A stretch of DNA of 10,225 nucleotides, taken from contig PCRZ01000009.1 in NCBI GenBank assembly GCA_002772205.1, positions 1 through 10,225 on the forward strand, read 5' to 3'. Positions within the stretch are counted from its first letter, which is position 1; each line of letters starts with the position of its first letter. Shown here one piece after another: positions 1 through 6,256 of the stretch. Origin of the DNA: Candidatus Jorgensenbacteria bacterium CG23_combo_of_CG06-09_8_20_14_all_54_14. Its GTDB lineage: Bacteria; Patescibacteriota; Minisyncoccia; UBA6257; GWB1-50-10. The notes below the pieces were generated by a model. The model had not been told where the DNA came from. It saw only the letters and a program-made list of their open reading frames with translations, and did no database searches. The position numbers were made by a program, and so were the translations under genes.

Positions 1-6
1 CAGAAA

Positions 7-651
7 ATGAGAAGCGCGCTCATAAAAGTGCTTTGGGTGATACTCCTCGGCGCAGTGGTATACGGCGGCTACGCGGCATACGGGCGATGGTGGAACGGGA
101 GCGGTACAACAGGGGAGCAATTGAAGGAGAAAGCGCTCCAGGTGACCGGCGGCGTTCAAAAGGCGGTTGAGAAAAACGTTTCCGCCGCGAAGGAGAAGGC
201 TGGGAAAACCGCCGGCACATATCTCTCGGAGGCGGCGGGAGCGGCGGAGCAATATGTGAAAGATAAAACGAGCGAGGCGCTCTCGTCGCTGGGTGGAGCA
301 ATTTCATCGCTCGCGGGAACTTTGCAGGGTGGGGGTGTTTCACCTGGCGGCGCAGTGCAGACCAGCCCCGCCACCGTTCCCGCGGCGCAGGGAGGACAGT
401 TTACGGTGCCGCCTCCGCCCGCGGCCATCAGCATAAGAGCGGATGTCCCGTTCGTGTTGGCGATCAATCGTAAATCTTCATATGAAGTTGAGTGGGGCGA
501 CGGCGCGACGGAAAAGGGTTCCGCGCCGCTGAACCAGACCACGCTCATTTCCCACCGCTGGTCCCGCGCGGGGGATTATACAGTCGGGATAACAGTGAGC
601 GAAACGAACTCAACCTATCGCTACGCCTTCCCTGTGCGGGTGTACGATTGA
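7..651 (+). CDS. Membrane-anchored protein with helical stalk and C-terminal PKD-like domain
   Basis: The 214-residue product has a short basic N-terminus and one hydrophobic segment (about residues 6-25). An Ala/Lys/Glu-rich, probably helical stretch follows (about 36-105), then a Gly/Pro/Thr-rich linker (about 107-140). The C-terminal domain (about 141-214) contains WGDG at 163-166 and a later HRW...GDYTVGITV strand, the typical signature of PKD/Ig-like folds. I infer a cell-surface or periplasm-facing protein on a stalk; PKD domains usually mediate protein or carbohydrate contacts rather than catalysis. The hydrophobic segment could be an uncleaved anchor. No Shine-Dalgarno is visible, and the frame is open to the window edge, so translation may begin upstream. 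Base composition looks more GC-rich than the pilus operon. Specific function is unknown. Confidence 0.75.
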   Translation: MRSALIKVLWVILLGAVVYGGYAAYGRWWNGSGTTGEQLKEKALQVTGGVQKAVEKNVSAAKEKAGKTAGTYLSEAAGAAEQYVKDKTSEALSSLGGAISSLAGTLQGGGVSPGGAVQTSPATVPAAQGGQFTVPPPPAAISIRADVPFVLAINRKSSYEVEWGDGATEKGSAPLNQTTLISHRWSRAGDYTVGITVSETNSTYRYAFPVRVYD

Positions 652-723
652 TGGGGAACGTGTGACACGCGGGATATGCGATTCTAGTGAGATTCCTCCT
701 GTGCCGCGGCGAGGACACGCTTG

Positions 724-732
724 TGGTAGAAT
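724..732 (+). promoter_or_regulatory. Possible extended -10 promoter element
   Basis: TGGTAGAAT matches an extended -10 (TGnTATAAT with one mismatch) in the spacer after the PKD gene. There is no convincing -35 hexamer at the usual distance. If used, it would transcribe a leader of roughly 180 nt that includes the palindrome at 847-864 before the TrpR-like gene. Confidence 0.3.
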
Positions 733-818
733 GAACTGCGATGGCTCGCACCGTTCGTCCCCTCGCCCATCTTCACGGTCGGATTTTTTCATCAATATTA
801 ATCGGTTACAGGGGATGC

Positions 819-866
819 GGGTAGCCACCGGGGGCGCGTGGGGTACGCTACCGCATGCGGTAGCGA
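819..866 (+). repeat. 48-bp palindrome-bearing repeat unit, copy A (inverted partner at 10138-10185)
   Basis: This unit begins gggtagccaccgggggcgcg and ends with the 18-bp palindrome plus GA. The reverse complement of 10138-10185 matches it at 47 of 48 positions by eye; the one difference is position 846 (C here, T in the partner). Such identity outside coding sequence, with unrelated flanks, indicates a dispersed element rather than chance. Just upstream, 815-825 resembles a degenerate half of the palindrome (atgcgggtagc). Confidence 0.9.
847..864. repeat. 18-bp perfect palindrome, copy 1
   Basis: gctaccgcatgcggtagc equals its own reverse complement; here it extends to 20 bp (846-865). It lies 56 bp upstream of the ATG of the TrpR-like gene, where an operator would sit. 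Identical copies are at 1368-1385, 1470-1487 and 10140-10157. All four are outside intact genes. Confidence 0.95.
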
Positions 867-920
867 GATGCGAGTGGGGTTTATTCAGAAGTTAGCCGCG
901 AATTTGCCGTAGTTTTTACC

Positions 921-1352
921 ATGAGCGTGACAGTCAAACTTAATCCGAGGAAGAAATGGGAGGGCCTCGCCTGGCAGAGGTTTTTGGAAACCGCGGAGAA
1001 AGCGGGTTCGGAGAGAAAGTTGAACCTGCTGTTGGATTCGGTGTTGAGCGCGAGCGAGAAGAGGTTGATAGTGAGACGGCTGGCGGTTATGGCTTTGATC
1101 GGACAGGGCAGAACCTACAGGGAAATAGGGAGGCGGCTGTGGCTTTCACCGAGCACAGTGAGCGCGATAAAGAGAGGCATGAGAGGCCGGTCGCCATACC
1201 GGAGCCGGCGGGAGTCGGACAGGGAAGCGCGGAAAAAGAAACGTGGCGCGGAGGGGAAGCCGGTCTCGGCGCACCCTATGATTGAGTATTGGCTCAATAT
1301 GCCGACGATAAGCGGAAAGGGGCGCTGGAAGTTTTTGGACCACCTGCGGTGA
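921..1352 (+). CDS. TrpR/YerC-like helix-turn-helix DNA-binding protein
   Basis: The 143-residue product resembles the TrpR/YerC-YecD family. A helical region (about 33-60, LLLDSVLSASEKRLIVRRL) is followed by a helix-turn-helix (about 64-86) with TYREIGRRLWLSPSTVSAIK, the family's usual G.(S/T)YREI...(V/L)S..TVS.IKR pattern. A basic Arg/Lys-rich stretch (about 85-112) and a C-terminal GKGRWKFL motif follow. Classical TrpR is about 108 residues, so this protein has an N-terminal lead-in and a basic tail. I infer sequence-specific DNA binding; tryptophan as ligand cannot be claimed. Palindromes lie upstream (847-864) and 16 bp after the stop (1368-1385), suggesting autoregulation or a link to that repeat family. 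No Shine-Dalgarno is visible before the chosen ATG. A decayed copy of this gene's 5' part lies at 10104-10225 on the other strand. Confidence 0.75.
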   Translation: MSVTVKLNPRKKWEGLAWQRFLETAEKAGSERKLNLLLDSVLSASEKRLIVRRLAVMALIGQGRTYREIGRRLWLSPSTVSAIKRGMRGRSPYRSRRESDREARKKKRGAEGKPVSAHPMIEYWLNMPTISGKGRWKFLDHLR

Positions 1353-1367
1353 ACATATGGAGAGTTC

Positions 1368-1385
1368 GCTACCGCATGCGGTAGC
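1368..1385. repeat. 18-bp perfect palindrome, copy 2
   Basis: Same 18 bp as copy 1, located 16 bp after the TrpR-like stop codon. It could fold as a 7-bp stem with a CATG loop, but no U-run follows, so it does not look like an intrinsic terminator. Confidence 0.95.
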
Positions 1386-1469
1386 AGGCTAGGAGGAAAC
1401 GGTGGGGGAAGGAGAGAAGGGAAGTAGAAAAGAAGTGGAAAGAGAGAATGGGGAATGTAAAAAAATGGC

Positions 1470-1487
1470 GCTACCGCATGCGGTAGC
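1470..1487. repeat. 18-bp perfect palindrome, copy 3
   Basis: Same 18 bp as copy 1, extending to 20 bp (1469-1488). Its flank GAACT matches the reverse-complemented flank of copy 2, so copies 2 and 3 face each other across the purine-rich core. Confidence 0.95.
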
Positions 1488-1635
1488 GAACTGAGAGGCG
1501 GATGGGAAAGGAAGAAGAAGAGCACGTAAGAAAGAGCGAGCTGGAAGAGAGAAGAGAGTTAGATGCGGAGGTTATGGGGAAATTACGTGGAAGAGAGCCG
1601 CGCTATGAGTTAAGATAAAGCACGATGGGGAAACG

Positions 1636-1737
1636 ATGAAAAGAAACAGGGCATTGCGGTTTGTAGTCGCATTTCTCGTGGTTGCCGCATGGGTTTTTCC
1701 GGTTGGCCGCGGATTTGGGAAAGCAGTTTTCTTTTGA
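1636..1737 (+). pseudogene. Signal-peptide-like ORF remnant, possibly frameshifted
   Basis: The 33-codon ORF starts MKRNRALRFVVAFLVVAAWV, a textbook signal peptide (basic start, hydrophobic core), then runs off as FPVGRGFGKAVFF and stops. If the T-run at about 1694-1698 had one more T, it would instead read WVFSGWPRIW. I remember that as close to a recurrent leader of secreted Parcubacteria proteins (FSGWPQIW-type); this was not checked against a database. Even then it stops by 35 codons, because the -10 box of the downstream promoter provides the stop. It may be the N-terminal relic of a secreted protein or an indel at a homopolymer. Confidence 0.35.
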
Positions 1738-1743
1738 TATAAT
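1715..1743 (+). promoter_or_regulatory. Putative sigma-70-type promoter of the pilus operon
   Basis: TTGGGA (1715-1720), a 17-bp spacer and TATAAT (1738-1743); the -10 box is also an extended one (TGATATAAT). It is the best promoter match I found in the window. Initiation near 1750 would give a leader of about 150 nt before the pilB ATG. Confidence 0.6.
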
Positions 1744-1754
1744 TTGAATGAAAT

Positions 1755-1859
1755 ATGGCAAATAGAAAGAATGCAAAAGCAATTCTCTCTATTTTAATCG
1801 GAGTGGCGTCGGCAATGGCTCTGCGTGTGAGCAAGCTGGTAATCCAGGAAAGCCCGTAA
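1755..1859 (+). CDS. Possible 34-residue leader ORF upstream of pilB
   Basis: An ATG just downstream of the promoter opens a 34-codon frame, MANRKNAKAILSILIGVASA..., with a basic start and one hydrophobic segment. No Shine-Dalgarno is visible, and I do not recognise a family. It could be a small membrane peptide, an upstream leader, or chance; its position between promoter and pilB is the only support. Confidence 0.2.
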   Translation: MANRKNAKAILSILIGVASAMALRVSKLVIQESP

Positions 1860-1903
1860 ACGATTATTTATTGAGAAAGGCGAAGATAAAAAATCTATAA
1901 AAA

Positions 1904-3607
1904 ATGAGCATTACGAACGAAAAGTTGAGAGCATTGTTAGTTGAGCGCGGTTACGTGAACAAGGCCGATTTTGAGAGCGCTCTCGAAGAGGCAGAAAAAA
2001 CAAATACACCCTTGGAGCGGGCCCTGGTAGAAAGAGGGGCTATCTCCGATGAGCATCTCGGAAAAATAATTGCCGAGGGAATCAACTGCCCCTTCATTGA
2101 TTTGAGGAGAGTAAAAATCCTCGACGAGTTTCTGAATATAATTCCCGAGGTGGTTGCCCGCTCTCAGCAGGCAATTATTTTTGACCGGGCGCCGACAGGG
2201 CTAAAACTCGCCACTTCCAATCCGGAAAATTACGAATTCATCAAGCTTCTTGAGAGGAAGACCGGCGGTCCCGTTGAAGTTTTCTACGCCACGCCGCTGG
2301 AGATGGAAGAAGTATTGAGGCGCTACCGGAGCGATCTCAGGGAGCGAGTGCGGGCGGTTATTGAAGATTTAAAAACCCGCCCTCAGGACGAAGAGGATAT
2401 CGTAAAACTGGTTAATTACTTTTTGGAATACGCGTATGACAATCGGGCTTCCGATATCCACATTGAACCCGCAGAGAAAGAAGTGGGGGTGCGTTTTAGA
2501 ATTGACGGGGTTCTCCACGAAGTGGTCTCTTTCCCTAAGCACTTGCACGAAAAGATTGTTTTCCGGATAAAAATAATGTCTCGTCTCAGAACCGATGAGC
2601 AGGCGGCGGCCCAAGACGGCCGGTTTGGTTACCAGATAGGGGACGCCCGGTTTGATGTTCGGGTATCGGTGTTGCCGGTTACGGATGGCGAAAATGTCGT
2701 TTTGAGATTGCTTTCCGAACGGTCGCGGCGGCTGGTGTTGGAAGAGCTGGGCCTTTCGGGTTCTGACCTCCTGAAAGTCAAGCGAGCCATTGCTAAACCC
2801 TACGGGATGGTGTTGGCAGTGGGGCCGACCGGTTCAGGCAAAACCACCACCCTTTACGGGATTTTGCAGGTTCTCAACAAGGCGGAGGTGAATATTATGA
2901 CCATTGAGGATCCGGTGGAGTACGACATCGAGCACGTGCAGCAAATTCAAGTCAATCCTAAAAAGGACCTCACCTTCGCCACCGGTCTTCGCTCTATCGT
3001 AAGGCAAGACCCGGATATTATTATGGTGGGGGAAATAAGAGATAACGAAACGGCCAGTATCGCGGTGAATGCGGCGATGACCGGGCACCTGGTGCTGTCA
3101 ACGATGCATGCCAACGATGCCGCCACGACTTTCCCGAGACTTTTGGAGATGGCCATCGAGCCATTTGTGGTTGCCTCCGGAGTAAATGTGGTGGTAGCTC
3201 AGCGATTAGTCAGGTGCACGTGCGAGCAGTGTCGGGTTAGTTACGCCTTAACCGAGAGTGAATTGGAGGTCTTAAAAAAGGAGTCCCACCTTTCAACGCT
3301 TCTCAAGGAAATAGGGGGGGAATCCGACCTTTCCAAAATTAAGCTATACCGAGGAACGGGGAAAATCGGCAACGGCGATGTCTGCCCCATGTGTGACGGC
3401 ACGGGGTATAGCGGCCGAATCGGCATTTTCGAGGTGATGGAAATGACCGATGAACTTCATTCCCTCGTCACCCAAAAGGCATCGGCTATTGTCATTGATA
3501 AAAAGGCGGCAGAATTGGGAATGACTTCTATGATGCATGACGGCATCGCAAAAGCTTTCCAAGGAATCACTACTATAAGCGAAGTAATCAGGGTGGCCAT
3601 GGGCTAG
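1904..3607 (+). CDS. pilB: Type IV pilus assembly ATPase PilB (GspE/PilB family)
   Basis: PilB is the cytoplasmic hexameric motor that hydrolyses ATP to add pilins to the growing fibre. The 567-residue protein has the family's N-terminal MshEN/GspE-N-like domain (about 1-140). The RASDIHIEP segment (181-189) leads into the ATPase core: Walker A GPTGSGKTT (307-315), Asp box IMTIEDPVEY (331-340), Walker B DPDIIMVGEIRD (369-380) and His box MTGHLVLSTMHAND (392-405). Zinc-knuckle cysteines are present as C440xxC443 and C494xxC497, with an extra C438; this tetracysteine site marks PilB/GspE rather than PilT. Length is normal. The ATG follows an A-rich stretch without a Shine-Dalgarno; it gives the expected family N-terminus. 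It begins the operon and pilC starts 4 nt after its stop. All catalytic motifs are intact. Confidence 0.97.
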   Translation: MSITNEKLRALLVERGYVNKADFESALEEAEKTNTPLERALVERGAISDEHLGKIIAEGINCPFIDLRRVKILDEFLNIIPEVVARSQQAIIFDRAPTGLKLATSNPENYEFIKLLERKTGGPVEVFYATPLEMEEVLRRYRSDLRERVRAVIEDLKTRPQDEEDIVKLVNYFLEYAYDNRASDIHIEPAEKEVGVRFRIDGVLHEVVSFPKHLHEKIVFRIKIMSRLRTDEQAAAQDGRFGYQIGDARFDVRVSVLPVTDGENVVLRLLSERSRRLVLEELGLSGSDLLKVKRAIAKPYGMVLAVGPTGSGKTTTLYGILQVLNKAEVNIMTIEDPVEYDIEHVQQIQVNPKKDLTFATGLRSIVRQDPDIIMVGEIRDNETASIAVNAAMTGHLVLSTMHANDAATTFPRLLEMAIEPFVVASGVNVVVAQRLVRCTCEQCRVSYALTESELEVLKKESHLSTLLKEIGGESDLSKIKLYRGTGKIGNGDVCPMCDGTGYSGRIGIFEVMEMTDELHSLVTQKASAIVIDKKAAELGMTSMMHDGIAKAFQGITTISEVIRVAMG

Positions 3608-3611
3608 CATT

Positions 3612-4661
3612 ATGTTTGCACGGATAGCTCCACAAGAGAAAGTGGATTTCACAAAAAACTTGGCAGTCATGCTGCGAACTGGGGTAACTATCAATGAGGC
3701 ACTGTCTTCTCTGGCTGACCAAGCAGAATCAGAAAGATTCGGCAGAATTATTCGCGGCGTGAAAAAAGAGGTGGAAATGGGCACGCCTCTTTCGGAGGCG
3801 CTGGCCAAAGAGAAAGAAATATTCGGAGGGGTTTTCATCAACCTTTTAAAAGCCGGGGAGAAGAGCGGCACCTTGGAAGAAAATCTTGATTTTCTGGCTG
3901 AATGGTTTGAGCGCGATTATGACCTTCGGCAGGAGATTAGGACTACCTTGCTTTACCCTAAGTTTGTTTTGACCGCAACCCTCCTTTTAGGAGGGTTGCT
4001 GGCGGTGTATGTCTTGCCCAAGCTGGTGCCTCTTTTCGAGCAGCTCCGGGTCAAATTACCGCTGGCAACTCGCCTCCTTTTGGCCTTCTCGGTCTTTATT
4101 GAGAAATTCTGGTTTTTGGCGCTCGTAGCCATTATCGGAGTAGTGATCGGTTTTATCTCACTTAACAGATTGAGGCCGATAAGGAAAATGATCCACGCTT
4201 TCTATATCCATATGCCGTTTTTCAGCAATCTGGTAATTGATTATCAACTGGCTCTTGTCTCACAACTCTTCTCCACTCTTTTAAAAAGCGGCCTCCCATT
4301 AAATGAAGCCCTGGAGATTATCTCGGAGGCAGCGACCAATATTACTTATCGGGAATCACTGGAGATAATGAAAGAAAGGATTAGTAGAGGAATTTCCCTC
4401 TCGCAAGCGATGAACGATTATCCCGGGCTTTATCCGAGAAATTTCACGAGTATCGTTGCAACCGGCGAGAAAAGCGGCACACTCGATATTTCCTTCAAAT
4501 ACCTCGCCGAGTTTTATTCAAAAATAGTAAAGAACAAGACGAAAAAATTGCCGACCACCCTTGAACCAACGCTCCTTGTCTTTATAGCGCTCATGGTGGG
4601 TTTTGTCGCTCTTTCAATCATCATACCGATTTACGAATTGACGCGAGGGTTGAGCCAGTAA
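3612..4661 (+). CDS. pilC: Type IV pilus inner-membrane platform protein PilC (GspF family)
   Basis: PilC is the polytopic platform protein that PilB acts on during pilus extension. The 349-residue product carries two T2SSF domains (about 13-135 and 213-335). Each contains the family's glycine-containing helical motif; GEKSGTL occurs at 82-88 and again at 285-291. Membrane segments are predicted at about 118-136, 165-184 and 319-341. It is shorter than the roughly 400 residues of proteobacterial PilC because it begins directly with the first domain (APQEKVDFTKNLAVML). No upstream in-frame extension fits, since pilB ends only 4 nt before. The short spacing implies co-transcription with pilB and probably coupled translation. 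Identification is secure. Confidence 0.95.
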   Translation: MFARIAPQEKVDFTKNLAVMLRTGVTINEALSSLADQAESERFGRIIRGVKKEVEMGTPLSEALAKEKEIFGGVFINLLKAGEKSGTLEENLDFLAEWFERDYDLRQEIRTTLLYPKFVLTATLLLGGLLAVYVLPKLVPLFEQLRVKLPLATRLLLAFSVFIEKFWFLALVAIIGVVIGFISLNRLRPIRKMIHAFYIHMPFFSNLVIDYQLALVSQLFSTLLKSGLPLNEALEIISEAATNITYRESLEIMKERISRGISLSQAMNDYPGLYPRNFTSIVATGEKSGTLDISFKYLAEFYSKIVKNKTKKLPTTLEPTLLVFIALMVGFVALSIIIPIYELTRGLSQ

Positions 4662-4723
4662 TGGCCCTGTGAGCCACGTTAGAAATTCTGAACCGCTGCC
4701 GACGGGAGCAAAATACTTGGATT

Positions 4724-5182
4724 ATGATGACACGGACGAAGGTTTCTAATGGGGTGAAAGGATTCACGCTCCTGGAATTGATGCTGGTGGTAGCCTTGGG
4801 CACCGTAATTACGGCTCTGACGGTGCCGGTCGGAATCCGCTTTTTTCAAACACAATCACTCGATGAGTCGGTGGACACCCTTTTAAGCAATCTGCGTCGG
4901 GCTGAGGCTCAAGCGATGTTTCAAAAGAACGATAGCGCCTTCGGTATAAAATTCCTGACCGATTCTTATGTTTTGTTTCAGGGGAATTCGTACGCTTCAA
5001 GAATCCAAAGCGAGGACGAAAGTTTTGCCTTAGCCAGCGGGGTTACAGTGAGCGGCATCGAGGAAGTGGTTTTTGCAAAACTTACTGGCTCACCCTCTGT
5101 AACAGGAACGATTGCCATTGCATCGGGGAGTGATAGTTTATCTCTCAATCTAAACTCACAGGGCAAAGTAGAGCGCCAGTAA
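4724..5182 (+). CDS. GspH/FimT-like minor prepilin
   Basis: The 152-residue protein has a class III prepilin signal: a short leader with basic residues, then G13 | F14-T-L-L-E18, with Glu at +5 of the mature form, and a hydrophobic helix to about residue 35. The segment LSNLRRAEAQAMFQKNDSAF after the helix is the pattern of GspH/FimT pseudopilins (LR.AR..A). A small beta-rich C-terminal domain follows. It would be cleaved by a prepilin peptidase not encoded here and join the tip or priming complex. Two adjacent ATGs (4724, 4727) are possible starts; neither has a good Shine-Dalgarno. A 62-bp gap follows pilC, with no promoter evident, so it is probably in the same operon. Confidence 0.85.
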   Translation: MMTRTKVSNGVKGFTLLELMLVVALGTVITALTVPVGIRFFQTQSLDESVDTLLSNLRRAEAQAMFQKNDSAFGIKFLTDSYVLFQGNSYASRIQSEDESFALASGVTVSGIEEVVFAKLTGSPSVTGTIAIASGSDSLSLNLNSQGKVERQ

Positions 5183-5202
5183 ATTTACGCTGATAAAACG
5201 GC

Positions 5203-5218
5203 TTACAACAGATAAAAC
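5203..5218 (+). repeat. 16-bp direct repeat, copy 1 (ttacaacagataaaac)
   Basis: Identical to 6782-6797. It lies immediately upstream of the GxxExxY-derived start of the next prepilin, and a related stretch (ctgataaaacggc) precedes it at about 5190-5202. I recall similar 'acagataaaac' and 'gattaacacag' type DNA around GxxExxY genes in other genomes, but have not checked this. Confidence 0.7.
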
Positions 5219-5229
5219 TGATACCATAT

Positions 5230-5403
5230 ATGATAGCCGCCACTAAAAATAAGCAACCATTACTATACGAAAAGGAATCTTATCTACTCCGTGGTTTGTT
5301 TATGAAAATTTATAACGAATTAGGGCCAGGGCTTAAAGAAAGTATATATGGAAATGCTTTTGAGGAGTTGCTAAAACAGGAGAGAGTTCCATACAAGAGA
5401 GAA
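5230..5403 (+). pseudogene. Truncated GxxExxY-family coding fragment within the prepilin ORF
   Basis: These 58 codons encode only the first half of a family that is usually about 125-130 residues. Lower GC than the flanks and the adjoining 16-bp repeat suggest the 5' end of a GxxExxY gene plus its upstream DNA landed here and was trimmed to an in-frame junction with the prepilin leader near codon 59. Confidence 0.65.
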
Positions 5404-6249
5404 CCAAGTAGCGAAGCCGGTCAGAGCTTGGTAGAGGCATTGATCGCCTTGAGTATTTTTGTTATTGGAATCGCTACCATTGGTTTCCTGGTTTTAGACG
5501 CGAACGTATCGTCTCGGCAGGGCGTGGAACGAACGCAGGCGACTTTGTTGGCTCAAGAAGGATTAGAGGCGGCCCGCTCCATCCGTGATGCTGATTTTGA
5601 CAATCTTACCGCCGGCAGCCACGGCATTGCGCTTTCCGGGAATAAATGGACATTCTCAGGGACTTCTGATACCCAGGACCAATTCGCTCGAACCATCACG
5701 GTGACAGACATTGATATTGATACGAAAAAGGTTGATGGAATTGTCACTTGGCAATTTACAGAAGCCCGCCAGAATTCGGTTACCCTGACCGATTATCTTA
5801 CCGACTGGAATCAGACGCAGGGTCAAGCCGGGGAATTGACAGTTGATACCAGCAATGCCGCGCTTGCCGGAGGTAATAAACGATTGCAGGGAATCACTAT
5901 TCAAAACACGGGATCAGGCAGTATTACAATAGATAAAATGACAGTGTGGTGGAGCAACGGCCAGCTCGTTAAACAAATCAGGATAGATGGTGCAGACGTA
6001 TGGATATGGAACGGCGTTGGAACTCCTGATGGCAGGCAACCATCCGGCGCGGAGCTTAATATAGGCGATTTTACATTAGCGCAGGGCGCCGGAGTGAAAA
6101 ATATTAATCGTATAGGTTTTAATGGCACCATGGCCGGCGCCGCTTTTATTATCAAATTTATTATGAGCGACGGGAGCACTAAGTACGTTTCAGTTGACTT
6201 TGCGGGCGGTGGGGATGATCAGGAGTTGGTCATCTTTGAACCAAATTAA
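5230..6249 (+). CDS. PulG/PilV-like prepilin with an N-terminal GxxExxY-family fragment fused in frame
   Basis: The 339-residue frame has two parts. Residues about 11-58 match the N-terminal half of GxxExxY proteins (PDDEXK_3-like): LLYEKESYLLRG...IYNELGPGLKESIY, with the naming motif at G34, E37 and Y40. The C-terminal half of that family, which carries the nuclease-like acidic residues, is absent. From residue 61 a normal prepilin begins: SEAG64 | QSLVE69 (Glu at +5), a hydrophobic helix to about 91, then LLAQEGLEAARSIRDADF, typical of PilV/PulG-like minor pilins in these bacteria. A beta-rich C-terminal domain (about 200-339) follows. By my count GC is about 36% in the fused segment and near 48% just after. 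Alternative starts are ATG 5302 or TTG 5368; the latter would give an ordinary short basic leader, but its GAGGAG directly abuts the codon. The pilin part is probably functional. Confidence 0.8.
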   Translation: MIAATKNKQPLLYEKESYLLRGLFMKIYNELGPGLKESIYGNAFEELLKQERVPYKREPSSEAGQSLVEALIALSIFVIGIATIGFLVLDANVSSRQGVERTQATLLAQEGLEAARSIRDADFDNLTAGSHGIALSGNKWTFSGTSDTQDQFARTITVTDIDIDTKKVDGIVTWQFTEARQNSVTLTDYLTDWNQTQGQAGELTVDTSNAALAGGNKRLQGITIQNTGSGSITIDKMTVWWSNGQLVKQIRIDGADVWIWNGVGTPDGRQPSGAELNIGDFTLAQGAGVKNINRIGFNGTMAGAAFIIKFIMSDGSTKYVSVDFAGGGDDQELVIFEPN

Positions 6250-6256
6250 AGACATT

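Larger units (their letters stand above)
1363..1492. repeat. Inverted-repeat unit with 23-bp arms containing palindrome copies 2 and 3
   Basis: Positions 1363-1385 (agttcgct... to ...gtagc) are the exact reverse complement of 1470-1492, giving 23-bp arms around an 84-bp purine-rich core. The trinucleotide GAG abuts both outer ends (1360-1362 and 1493-1495), which could be a short target duplication or chance. The form is that of a small non-autonomous element. Confidence 0.7.
1353..1903. other. 551-bp spacer between the TrpR-like gene and pilB
   Basis: I see no convincing full-length gene here. In order the spacer holds two palindrome copies, a strongly purine-biased tract on the + strand (by my count 73 of 84 bases are A or G in 1386-1469, with weaker bias to about 1640), a short signal-peptide-like ORF (1636-1737), a promoter (1715-1743), a 34-codon ORF (1755-1859) and an A-rich stretch before the pilB ATG. 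Shadow ORFs on the minus strand are explained by the purine bias, which removes stop codons. Confidence 0.7.

Noticed and set aside
662..895. 77-codon ORF between the PKD and TrpR-like genes
   Set aside because: Its codons run through the 48-bp repeat unit (LPHAVA is palindrome-encoded), composition is not protein-like, and there is no start signal.
847..1487. CRISPR array made of the palindromes
   Set aside because: Spacing is irregular, one copy is over 8 kb away, spacers are not unit length and no cas gene is present.
1115..1525. 136-codon minus-strand ORF
   Set aside because: Low-complexity shadow of the purine-rich + strand and of the TrpR-like gene; it even reads through palindromes.
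1790..1860. Riboswitch (for example cyclic-di-GMP) or small SRP-type RNA before pilB
   Set aside because: Only a short ctgg/ccag stem is visible; I could not match the conserved core of any known class.
1871..1901. Second promoter TTGAGA-N19-TATAAA right before pilB
   Set aside because: Spacing is long and the -10 would lie 2 bp from the ATG, so initiation would fall inside the coding sequence; the A-rich stretch makes such matches easy.
6194..6256. Longer start for the PilW-like prepilin
   Set aside because: It overlaps the preceding gene in another frame and destroys the normal short prepilin leader; ATG 6257 fits.
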